From Acidobacteriota bacterium (lineage in GTDB: Bacteria > Acidobacteriota > Thermoanaerobaculia > Multivoradales > JAHEKO01), in assembly GCA_030610025.1 (NCBI GenBank), contig JAUWSP010000227.1, positions 1 through 5,414 of the forward strand: a stretch of 5,414 bases of DNA. The letters run 5' to 3'. Made by a program: the position numbers and the translations under genes. Positions 1 to 5,119 of this stretch are shown here, one piece after another (the first letter of the stretch is position 1; every line of letters begins with the position of its first letter). The notes beneath the pieces were generated by a model that had not been told where the DNA came from, ran no database searches, and was given only the letters and a program-made list of their open reading frames with translations.

Positions 1-276
1 AAGATCGGACAGCTTGGGCTCCTGTTCGGGGCTGATGACATGGGCTCGATCATGATCGAGGAGAATGTCGTGTCGGCCGCCGGAACCTCCTACCGCATGA
101 GCCAGGACGAGATGGAGCACCTGATCACCGCCGCCGGCTTCTCGCCGCGCCAGCGCACCAACCTCTACGAGCGCCTGATCACCCGCGAGGACACGGGCGA
201 GCTTGCCCAGCGCTATCGTCACGCCCTGACGCCCGAGAACAGGGACCTGGCCTCTCCTCTTCCCATCGTCGGTTGA
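1..276 (+). CDS. mqnC: Cyclic dehypoxanthinyl futalosine synthase (MqnC), C-terminal fragment
   Basis: The reading frame is open from the first base and ends at TGA 274-276, leaving the last 91 residues of a protein that starts outside the window. MqnC is a radical-SAM enzyme that cyclises dehypoxanthine futalosine in the cytosolic futalosine route to menaquinone. The visible part matches the family's C-terminal barrel region: FGADDMGSIMIEENVVSAAG at residues 9-28, then YRMSQDEMEHLITAAGF and the QR..LYE element. The GSxMIEENVVSAAG wording separates it from CofH, which typically reads GGTLxEEN, and from MqnE. The radical-SAM CxxxCxxC cluster would lie in the missing N-terminal part and cannot be checked. 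The roughly 30 residues after LYE are longer than I expect for the family and look like a lineage-specific tail. The next gene begins 6 bp downstream, so mqnC is probably the promoter-proximal member of this run. The family call is strong; the MqnC-versus-CofH assignment rests on the motif wording. Confidence 0.82.
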   Translation, partial: KIGQLGLLFGADDMGSIMIEENVVSAAGTSYRMSQDEMEHLITAAGFSPRQRTNLYERLITREDTGELAQRYRHALTPENRDLASPLPIVG

Positions 277-282
277 CGGTCG

Positions 283-720
283 ATGCCGCGGCGACGGTGC
301 CGGGTAGTTGATATGTGTCCAAACCGCCGATCCACCGGGTCCGGAGGTCGGACTCGCCGAGGAGTGCTGGCCGCCCTGTTGACAGGCGCGTCCTGGCTGA
401 TCCTGGTCGGATTCCTCTGGCCCGGAGCGATGGGTTGGCTGGCACAGGCGCTACTGGTCTCCGCGATGCCTGTGTTGCTGATCCTCCTGAGCTGCGCGAC
501 ATCCCCTTCCCGCCTATTGCCGGTTGCCATGACGGTTCTCTGGATCCTGCTCGGCAGTAGCTGGGCAGCCCTGATCTGGCTGGATGGAGTCGGGGTTCGT
601 ACCCTGGGTGGGGTGCCGCTGGTCCTCTGGATCCTGATCTTCGGCCTTGGCCTCCTGCCTCTGGCGCTGGTGTCCTGGGTCTACCTCGCTACCTTCAGGT
701 CGAGTGGCCCCGGCCCATGA
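283..720 (+). CDS. Small four-helix integral membrane protein of unknown family
   Basis: I do not recognise this 145-residue protein. It has a basic N-terminus (seven Arg in the first 23 residues, RR at 25-26), then four hydrophobic stretches at about residues 27-47, 51-71, 77-99 and 109-136, separated by short polar or glycine/proline turns, and a short SSGPGP tail. No catalytic motif is visible. By the positive-inside rule the Arg-rich N-terminus should be cytoplasmic. The ATG at 283 lies 6 bp after the mqnC stop without a good ribosome-binding site. An in-frame ATG at 313 is an alternative start that would remove ten residues before the first helix. Its stop codon overlaps the symporter start by 4 bp (ATGA, 717-720), which suggests translational coupling and a joint role. 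Several sodium symporters have small membrane partners encoded just upstream (YjcH with ActP, YhdT with PanF, DUF4212 proteins), but those are shorter, two-helix proteins, so the comparison concerns gene order only. Confidence 0.72.
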   Translation: MPRRRCRVVDMCPNRRSTGSGGRTRRGVLAALLTGASWLILVGFLWPGAMGWLAQALLVSAMPVLLILLSCATSPSRLLPVAMTVLWILLGSSWAALIWLDGVGVRTLGGVPLVLWILIFGLGLLPLALVSWVYLATFRSSGPGP

Positions 721-2243
721 TGGTGCCGCTCCTCGAGCAGCCTTGGCTGATGGCGGTCCTGGCGCTATCGCTCGTCTCAGTTCTCGCAATCGGACTGTGG
801 AGCGGCGGTCGTACGCGGACCGCGAAGGACTTCTTCGTCGCCGGCCGCAGCGTCGGACTGTGGGTCATCGCCATGGCGACCATGACGGCAGCCTTCAGCG
901 GGTTCGTGTTTCTGGGTGGCCCCGGACTCACCTACAGGATCGGAGTCGCCTCACTGTTCATCATCGTGCCGGTGGGTTTCACCTCGGGTCTCCTGTGCTG
1001 GCTCCTGGCGAAGCGTTTGAGGCTGCTGGCCGACGTGGAGGAGGTCTTTACCATTCCCGACGCCCTGAGCGTTCGATTCAACAGCAGGCTGACGACGGCT
1101 CTCGGCAGCCTGGCCATCCTGGTCGGGACCCTCGGCTATCTCGGTGCCCAGCTGCTGGCCCTCGGAATTCTCATCGAATCCTTGCTCGGGACTCGTCACC
1201 TTTTTGGTGAATGGAGTCTTCTGGTGGCCATGTCGATCGGCCTCGTAGTCCTCCTCTTCTATAGCGTCATCGGCGGCATGGTGGCGGGCGTCTACACGGA
1301 TCTGGTTCAGGGTGCGGTGATGCTGGTCGGATCCCTGCTGGTCTTCGGCCAGACTCTGAGAGTCGGCGGCGGGATCCAGGGCATGGCGAGCTCGATCCTG
1401 GCCAGTGACGGCATGGCGGGCTTCTTCGAACCCTTCGGCCGCGTTCCCTTTTCGGTCGCCCTCGGTTTCTTCTTCGTCTTCGGCGTCGGGGTGCTCGGTC
1501 AACCCCAGATGGTCCACAAGTTCCTCATGCTCGAACGAATCGACCAGTTGCGTTGGATGCCGCTCGTTCTCGGTGGATCCCAGGTCGTATGCCTGCTCAT
1601 CTGGGTCGGGATCGGCCTGGTGGTACCGGCTCTCGTGGCCGCAGGGAGGATGGCTCCCCTCGACAACCCCGACGGGGCGACTCTCCAGTTCCTCCTTGGA
1701 TTCGTCCCCGAGACGCTGGCTGGGGTGGTGATCGCGGCAGCGGTGGCAGCCATCATGTCGACTGCCGACTCTTTTCTGAACATCGGCGCGGCCGTGCTGG
1801 TCCGAGACGTGCCTCGCCTCCTGGGCCGGCCGGTTCGACGACAGCTGGCCGCCGGGCGAGTTGCAACCGTGATCCTCGCCCTGTTCGCCGCCTCCCTGGC
1901 TCTCGGCTACGGAGATCTCATCGCCCTGCTCGGGACCTTCGCCTTCGGCACCCTGGCCGCGGCTCTGGCTCCGGCTCTGGCCGTGGGAATGAGCTGGTCT
2001 CGCGTCGGTCCGGCGGCGGCTTCGGCGTCGATCGCCACCGGGCTGGTCGTGAACCTGGGATTGGAGATCTGGACCCGTGTCCAGACCGTGTCGGAGGGTG
2101 CCTCAGGGGCTCTGAGCGGAGCCGCCATCCCCTCGGCTGTGGCTCTGTCCGCCTCTTTCAGCGTCCTGGGCCTGGTGACCTGGTTGGGAGATAAGAGGGC
2201 CGAAGCTCTGCCCGAGGCAGTCCGGGAGATCGTCGATGGCTGA
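717..2243 (+). CDS. Sodium:solute symporter (SSS family, PutP-like)
   Basis: A 508-residue inner-membrane protein, the usual length for the SSS family of Na+-coupled importers, which have about 13 membrane helices and a LeuT-type fold. Hydrophobic segments run through the whole chain from about residue 10 to 490. Family hallmarks are AAFSGFVFLGGPG at 58-70 (the unwound first core helix), YSVIGGMVAGVYTDLVQ at 182-198 (the GGMxAxxxTDxxQ signature), and AAIMSTADSFLN at 344-355. In the last, Ser348 and Thr349 correspond to the Na2-site hydroxyl pair of PutP (Ser340/Thr341). The position I align with PutP Asp55 is Ala59. The substrate cannot be told from sequence: proline, pantothenate, sugars, acetate or other organic anions are all used in the family. 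Two start codons stand in tandem (ATG 717 and ATG 720); both overlap the upstream gene's stop, so translation is probably coupled to the small membrane protein. The family is certain; the substrate is unknown. Confidence 0.93.
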   Translation: MMVPLLEQPWLMAVLALSLVSVLAIGLWSGGRTRTAKDFFVAGRSVGLWVIAMATMTAAFSGFVFLGGPGLTYRIGVASLFIIVPVGFTSGLLCWLLAKRLRLLADVEEVFTIPDALSVRFNSRLTTALGSLAILVGTLGYLGAQLLALGILIESLLGTRHLFGEWSLLVAMSIGLVVLLFYSVIGGMVAGVYTDLVQGAVMLVGSLLVFGQTLRVGGGIQGMASSILASDGMAGFFEPFGRVPFSVALGFFFVFGVGVLGQPQMVHKFLMLERIDQLRWMPLVLGGSQVVCLLIWVGIGLVVPALVAAGRMAPLDNPDGATLQFLLGFVPETLAGVVIAAAVAAIMSTADSFLNIGAAVLVRDVPRLLGRPVRRQLAAGRVATVILALFAASLALGYGDLIALLGTFAFGTLAAALAPALAVGMSWSRVGPAAASASIATGLVVNLGLEIWTRVQTVSEGASGALSGAAIPSAVALSASFSVLGLVTWLGDKRAEALPEAVREIVDG

Positions 2244-2318
2244 CGGCTGCTGCTGTGGACGTTGGGCGCCTGGTTTTGTAGAGTTCGTGGTGAACCGAGT
2301 TTCCGCATCGAATCGACG

Positions 2319-3197
2319 ATGATCCGCTTTCTCGTCAACCCATCCGCCGGCGGTGGCAAGGGCTTGGCCTCGCTGCCGCAGATCCGACAGCTGGCCGCCG
2401 CCGCGGGTAGCGAGGTCTGGGTGAGTCGGGACGCGGAAGACCTGACCCGCCTGGCGAAGAAGGCGGTGGAGGAGGGCGCCGAGCGGCTGGTGGTGGCGGG
2501 CGGCGACGGCACCTTTCACCATGTAGAACAGGGATTGGCTGGCTCTGAGTGCGCCATGGGACTCGTCCCTCTCGGTCGCGGCAATGTTCTGCCCCGGACT
2601 CTCGGGGTACCCGACACCGTGGAAGAGGCCGTGGGGTTCGCCCTGACGGGACCGATCCACAGCCTCGATCTGGGGCGGGTAGGTTCGTACTGTTTCGCCG
2701 GCTACTGCGGCGTCGGATTCGACAGCGAGGTGGCAGGCTATGTGCACTCCGGAAGTCGAGTGCTCAAGGGGCCTTTAGCCTATGTCGTCGGCGTGTTGCG
2801 CAATGTCCTCTTCTATCGCAGTCCGACGGTCCGAGTCGAGCACGACGGCGGCGTTATCGAAGGTGCCGTTCTGTTCGCGACCGTGGTCAACTGTCGAAGC
2901 TTCGGCGGCGGCATGATCGTCGCCCCGGACGCCAGCATGACCGACGGCCTTCTGGACCTGGTGGTGGTGGACGATATCTCACGTTTGGAGCTGCTGCGGC
3001 TCTTCCCCAAGGTCTACAGCGGCAAGCATGTCGGTCATCCGGCAGTCGAGATCGTGCGCACCCGAAAGGTGCACATCTCGGTGGACCGACAGATGCGAAT
3101 GTTCAGCGATGGCGAGCCGATGCTGGAGGTCGACCAGCAGGGAGTCACCCTCGAGATCTGGCCCGCGGCGCTTCGCGTCGTCGGGCTGCCGAGCTGA
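2319..3197 (+). CDS. Diacylglycerol kinase family lipid kinase (DagK/YegS/LCB5 type)
   Basis: A 292-residue cytosolic or membrane-associated lipid kinase that would transfer phosphate from ATP to a lipid hydroxyl (diacylglycerol, sphingoid base or a related lipid); the exact substrate is not predictable. From the chosen ATG, the N-terminal nucleotide-binding domain has NPSAGGGKG at 7-15, GGDGT at 61-65 and PLGRGNVLPRTLG at 84-96. The C-terminal beta domain has CGVGFD at 130-135, FGGGM at 195-199, TDGLLDLV at 208-215 and SDGE at 263-266. All are standard family landmarks and the length is typical. The usual GTxN motif reads GRGN here. A longer reading from TTG 2262 would add 19 residues (MGAWFCRVRG...) ahead of MIRFLVNPS; it is rejected because family members begin almost directly at the first beta strand, as the ATG form does. 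No convincing Shine-Dalgarno sequence precedes either start. The gene follows the symporter by 75 bp on the same strand and ends 12 bp from the convergent dehydrogenase. Confidence 0.9.
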   Translation: MIRFLVNPSAGGGKGLASLPQIRQLAAAAGSEVWVSRDAEDLTRLAKKAVEEGAERLVVAGGDGTFHHVEQGLAGSECAMGLVPLGRGNVLPRTLGVPDTVEEAVGFALTGPIHSLDLGRVGSYCFAGYCGVGFDSEVAGYVHSGSRVLKGPLAYVVGVLRNVLFYRSPTVRVEHDGGVIEGAVLFATVVNCRSFGGGMIVAPDASMTDGLLDLVVVDDISRLELLRLFPKVYSGKHVGHPAVEIVRTRKVHISVDRQMRMFSDGEPMLEVDQQGVTLEIWPAALRVVGLPS

Positions 3198-3209
3198 CCC
3201 GAGCCGAAC

Positions 3210-4748
3210 CTACCCGACGTCGAACTCCACACCTTGTGCCAGGGGCAACTCGCGACCGTAGTTGATCGTACAGGTCTGGCGACGCATGTAGGCCTTCCAG
3301 GAATCGGAGCCGGCCTCGCGGCCGCCGCCGGTGTCCTTCTCGCCCCCGAAAGCACCACCGATCTCCGCACCCGAGGTTCCGATGTTGACGTTGGCGATGC
3401 CGCAATCGCTGCCACCCGGCGACAGGAACTGCTCGGCCGACAGCAGATTCGTCGTGAAGATGGACGATGAGAGACCCTGTGGAACGCTGTTGTGGGTGGC
3501 GATGGCCTCGTCCAGGTCGTCGAACTCGAAGAGGTAGAGGATCGGCGCGAAGGTCTCCTCACAGGTGATGGGCATCTCTCCGGTCGCTTCCACGAGGGTC
3601 GGCTCCACGAAGAAGCCCGGACCTTCCAGCACGCCGCCGCCGTAGAGGATCTTGGCTCCCTGCTGTTGGGCGGTCTCGAGCGCCGCCACCATGTCATCGA
3701 CCGCCTGCTGATCGACCAGGGGACCCATGAGGATCGCTGGGTCCATGGGATCACCGATGGTGATCGACTTGTAGGCCTGCACCAGACGCTGCTTCATCTC
3801 CGCGGCGATTCCCTTTTGCAGGAAGAGCCGACGGTTGGAGGTGCAGCGCTGGCCGGCGGTACCGACGGCCGCAAAGAGGACGGCCCTCAGCGCCATGTCC
3901 AGATCGGCATCGTCGGTGACGATGATGCCGTTGTTGCCGCCAAGCTCGAGCAGGCTACGGCCCAGGCGCTGCGCCACCACGTTCCCCACCTTGCGGCCCA
4001 TGCTTACCGAGCCGGTGGCGGAGATCAGGGTTATCCGGGGGTCGGCCACCAGGTGCTGACCGACCTGTTTGCGATCGCCGATCAGCAGATTGAAGATGGG
4101 CGGCGCGTCGTTGGCTTCCAGCACCTCCTTTGCGATGTTGGAGATCGCCAGCCCGCATAGTGGAGCCTTCGACGAGGGCTTCCAGATCATGGAATCGCCG
4201 CACACCGCCGCGACGGTTGCGTTCCAGGCCCAGACTGCGACAGGGAAGTTGAAGGCCGTGATGATACCGATCGGCCCCAGAGGGTGCCACTGCTCGTACA
4301 TCCGATGCTCGGGGCGCTCGGAGTGCATCGACAGCCCGTAGAGCTGTCGGGACATGCCTACCGCCAGATCGACCATGTCGATCATCTCCTGGACCTCTCC
4401 GAGCCCCTCGCTCAGGATCTTGCCCATCTCCAGAGTCACCAGGCGGCCGAGGGCTTCCTTCTTCTGGCGCAGGGCGTCGCCGAGCTGGCGAACGACCTCG
4501 CCCCGCATGGGTGCTGGCCATGTACGCCACTGGTGAAAGGCCTCGGTAGTGGCGGCGGCAACCGTTTCATAGTCATCGGTGGTGGCCGATCGGATGGTGG
4601 CCAGGACCTCGCCGGTTGTCGGATTGACAGACTCGATTGGAGAGCCTTGCGTGTCCAACCACCGACCACAAAAGGCACCGGAGTTGTCCTGCTCGATACC
4701 CAGACTCGTCAGGAGCTCTGAGACTGAAGATTCGGTCGCTGTGGTCAT
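3210..4748 (-). CDS. amaB: ALDH7/antiquitin-family aldehyde dehydrogenase (probable L-piperidine-6-carboxylate / 2-aminoadipate semialdehyde dehydrogenase)
   Basis: A soluble NAD(P)+-dependent dehydrogenase that in this family oxidises 2-aminoadipate 6-semialdehyde (in equilibrium with piperideine-6-carboxylate) to 2-aminoadipate in lysine breakdown. Numbered from the upstream ATG at 4754 (514 residues), it has FNFPVAVW with Asn169, WKPS with Lys192, LELGGNN with the general base Glu270, GQRCTSNRR with catalytic Cys304, and EETFAP with Glu400. The C-terminal stretch 454-508, running through NVNIGTSGAEIGGAFGG, TGGGRE, YMRRQTCTINY and LPLAQG, is the antiquitin hallmark. Arg303 and Glu123 align, from memory, with human ALDH7A1 Arg301 and Glu121, which hold the aminoadipate end. 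I chose the second ATG (4748, 512 residues) because GGGAG at 4756-4760 is 7 nt from it but only 1 nt from the first. No other lysine-pathway gene is in view, so the substrate is inferred from family alone. It probably has its own promoter in the upstream non-coding region. Confidence 0.9.
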   Translation of the reverse strand: MTTATESSVSELLTSLGIEQDNSGAFCGRWLDTQGSPIESVNPTTGEVLATIRSATTDDYETVAAATTEAFHQWRTWPAPMRGEVVRQLGDALRQKKEALGRLVTLEMGKILSEGLGEVQEMIDMVDLAVGMSRQLYGLSMHSERPEHRMYEQWHPLGPIGIITAFNFPVAVWAWNATVAAVCGDSMIWKPSSKAPLCGLAISNIAKEVLEANDAPPIFNLLIGDRKQVGQHLVADPRITLISATGSVSMGRKVGNVVAQRLGRSLLELGGNNGIIVTDDADLDMALRAVLFAAVGTAGQRCTSNRRLFLQKGIAAEMKQRLVQAYKSITIGDPMDPAILMGPLVDQQAVDDMVAALETAQQQGAKILYGGGVLEGPGFFVEPTLVEATGEMPITCEETFAPILYLFEFDDLDEAIATHNSVPQGLSSSIFTTNLLSAEQFLSPGGSDCGIANVNIGTSGAEIGGAFGGEKDTGGGREAGSDSWKAYMRRQTCTINYGRELPLAQGVEFDVG

Positions 4749-4755
4749 CGTCATT

Positions 4756-4760
4756 CTCCC
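4756..4760 (-). promoter_or_regulatory. Ribosome-binding site of the ALDH7 gene
   Basis: The minus strand reads GGGAGAATGACGATG. The GGGAG purine run is 7 nt from the second ATG (4746-4748) and 1 nt from the first (4752-4754), which favours the downstream start. It is the clearest Shine-Dalgarno sequence in the window. Confidence 0.6.
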
Positions 4761-4780
4761 TGGCTCGAGGGCGTGAATTC

Positions 4781-4797
4781 TCCACAGGAACTGTGGA
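4781..4797. promoter_or_regulatory. Perfect 7+7 palindrome near the ALDH7 start (candidate operator)
   Basis: TCCACAG-GAA-CTGTGGA is a perfect 7-bp inverted repeat around 3 bp, centred at 4789, about 40 nt upstream of the dehydrogenase start. On the minus strand it reads TCCACAGTTCCTGTGGA. It could be a repressor operator or a hairpin in the mRNA leader. The minus-strand core CACAGTTCCTGTG recurs with one added T in the palindrome at 4862-4881. Confidence 0.5.
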
Positions 4798-4832
4798 TAT
4801 TTCTGCGGAAAAAGTCACTGCCCGAGCCTTAG

Positions 4833-4848
4833 GTTGTGGTGGTACAAC
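4833..4848. repeat. Short inverted repeat GTTGT-N6-ACAAC
   Basis: GTTGT at 4833-4837 and ACAAC at 4844-4848 flank GGTGGT. The arms are only 5 bp, so this may be chance, but it lies between the two longer palindromes and has the same 6-bp spacer as the one at 4862-4881. Confidence 0.3.
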
Positions 4849-4861
4849 ACTTTGAACCGTT

Positions 4862-4881
4862 TTGCACAGTTCCTTGTGCAA
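4862..4881. promoter_or_regulatory. Perfect 7+7 palindrome TTGCACA-N6-TGTGCAA (candidate operator)
   Basis: TTGCACAGTTCCTTGTGCAA is a perfect inverted repeat with a 6-bp spacer, centred at about 4871.5 in the AT-rich part of the non-coding region. A 20-bp site with 7-bp arms is a typical size for a dimeric regulator's operator. On the plus strand it could also form a hairpin followed by TTTCTGT, but the U-tract is too weak for a terminator and no plus-strand gene ends nearby. A TTGCAC-N18-TGTAAA pattern starts inside it on the plus strand but has no gene downstream. Confidence 0.5.
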
Positions 4882-4965
4882 TTTCTGTAAACCCTTTGTT
4901 ATCTGATAGTTACGAATTCAGGCTTTTTGCCCCCGAAGGGTTGGGAGAACCGTATCTCTTTGGTT

Positions 4966-5017
4966 TTCCGCAGCTTACGAACTTTGCCCTGTTTTCGCTG
5001 CAAGCTGACTGTCGGAA
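4966..5017. repeat. Long bulged inverted repeat, potential RNA stem-loop
   Basis: TTCCGCAGCTT at 4966-4976 pairs with AAGCTG at 5002-5007 and CGGAA at 5013-5017. This gives 11 base pairs interrupted by a 5-nt bulge (ACTGT, 5008-5012) around a 25-nt loop. Within the loop CGAA (4978-4981) can pair with TTCG (4994-4997). No coding function explains it. It could fold on either strand; on the minus strand it would lie in a transcript leading towards the dehydrogenase. Confidence 0.4.
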
Positions 5018-5033
5018 GTTTGAGAGTTTGGGC

Positions 5034-5084
5034 AGGGGCTCGCCAGAGATGGACCTTTTCTTCGTGGGTCTCTCCTCTACCCCT
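5034..5084. repeat. Nested inverted repeats, potential RNA stem-loop
   Basis: AGGGG (5034-5038) pairs with CCCCT (5080-5084). Inside, AGAG (5045-5048) pairs with CTCT (5070-5073), and ACC (5053-5055) with GGT (5067-5069), separated by small internal loops. The individual helices are short, but their collinear nesting beside the 4966-5017 stem suggests a structured RNA or the leader of one. Confidence 0.3.
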
Positions 5085-5098
5085 CGGCAGGAGAATGT

Positions 5099-5119
5099 AC
5101 CCCCCGTTTGTGGGGGGGT
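5099..5119. repeat. C6/G7 hairpin abutting the GGDEF stop codon
   Basis: A-CCCCCC-(GTTTGT)-GGGGGGG-T forms a 6-7 bp all-GC stem directly downstream of the GGDEF stop codon (TGA, minus strand 5121-5119), and its outer A:T pair uses a base of that stop. Its place suits transcription termination or 3'-end protection, but no U-tract follows on the minus strand (TACATTCTCC), so it is not a standard intrinsic terminator. Confidence 0.45.

Larger units (their letters stand above)
4749..5118. other. Non-coding region between the GGDEF and ALDH7 genes, about 370 bp
   Basis: No credible gene lies here on either strand. The open frames that cross it have no family resemblance and run into the antisense of the GGDEF gene. 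Base composition changes sharply: 4841-4920 contains 30 G/C out of 80, against clearly GC-rich coding sequence on both sides. The stretch splits into two parts. Nearest the dehydrogenase (4781-4881) are three inverted repeats, two of them related. From about 4966 to 5118 are nested inverted repeats that could form large RNA stems. As the only space upstream of the dehydrogenase it should hold that gene's promoter, but I found no convincing sigma-70 or sigma-54 promoter on the minus strand. Confidence 0.7.

Noticed and set aside
2262..2318. Upstream TTG start extending the lipid kinase by 19 residues.
   Set aside because: The extension has no family match, TTG is rarer than ATG, and the family fold starts at MIRFLVNPS.
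3492..4160. Long plus-strand frames antisense to the dehydrogenase (also 4284-4721).
   Set aside because: They are shadows of a GC-rich gene. The minus-strand frame carries all ALDH catalytic motifs and the predicted plus-strand proteins resemble nothing.
4862..4891. TTGCAC-N18-TGTAAA as a plus-strand promoter.
   Set aside because: The match is mediocre, it overlaps the palindrome, and no plus-strand gene lies downstream in the window.
4775..4919. Two GAATTC hexamers (4775-4780 and 4914-4919) bracket the palindrome region.
   Set aside because: There is no further similarity between their flanks, so this is most simply coincidence and not a direct repeat or element boundary.
4978..5000. The minus strand reads CAGGGCAAAG, which resembles the start of the c-di-GMP-I (GEMM) riboswitch, tempting beside a GGDEF gene.
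   Set aside because: The following sequence lacks the GNRA-capped P1b hairpin, the GACGCAAAGCC receptor strand and a matching P2. The gene that would be controlled is a dehydrogenase with no c-di-GMP link.
5034..5100. The minus strand has GGGGTAGAGGAGAG, slightly like the 5' end of a lysine riboswitch, ahead of a possible lysine-catabolic gene.
   Set aside because: The other conserved lysine-riboswitch segments (for example the GCCGAAG region and five-way junction) are not present, and this riboswitch normally controls biosynthesis or uptake.
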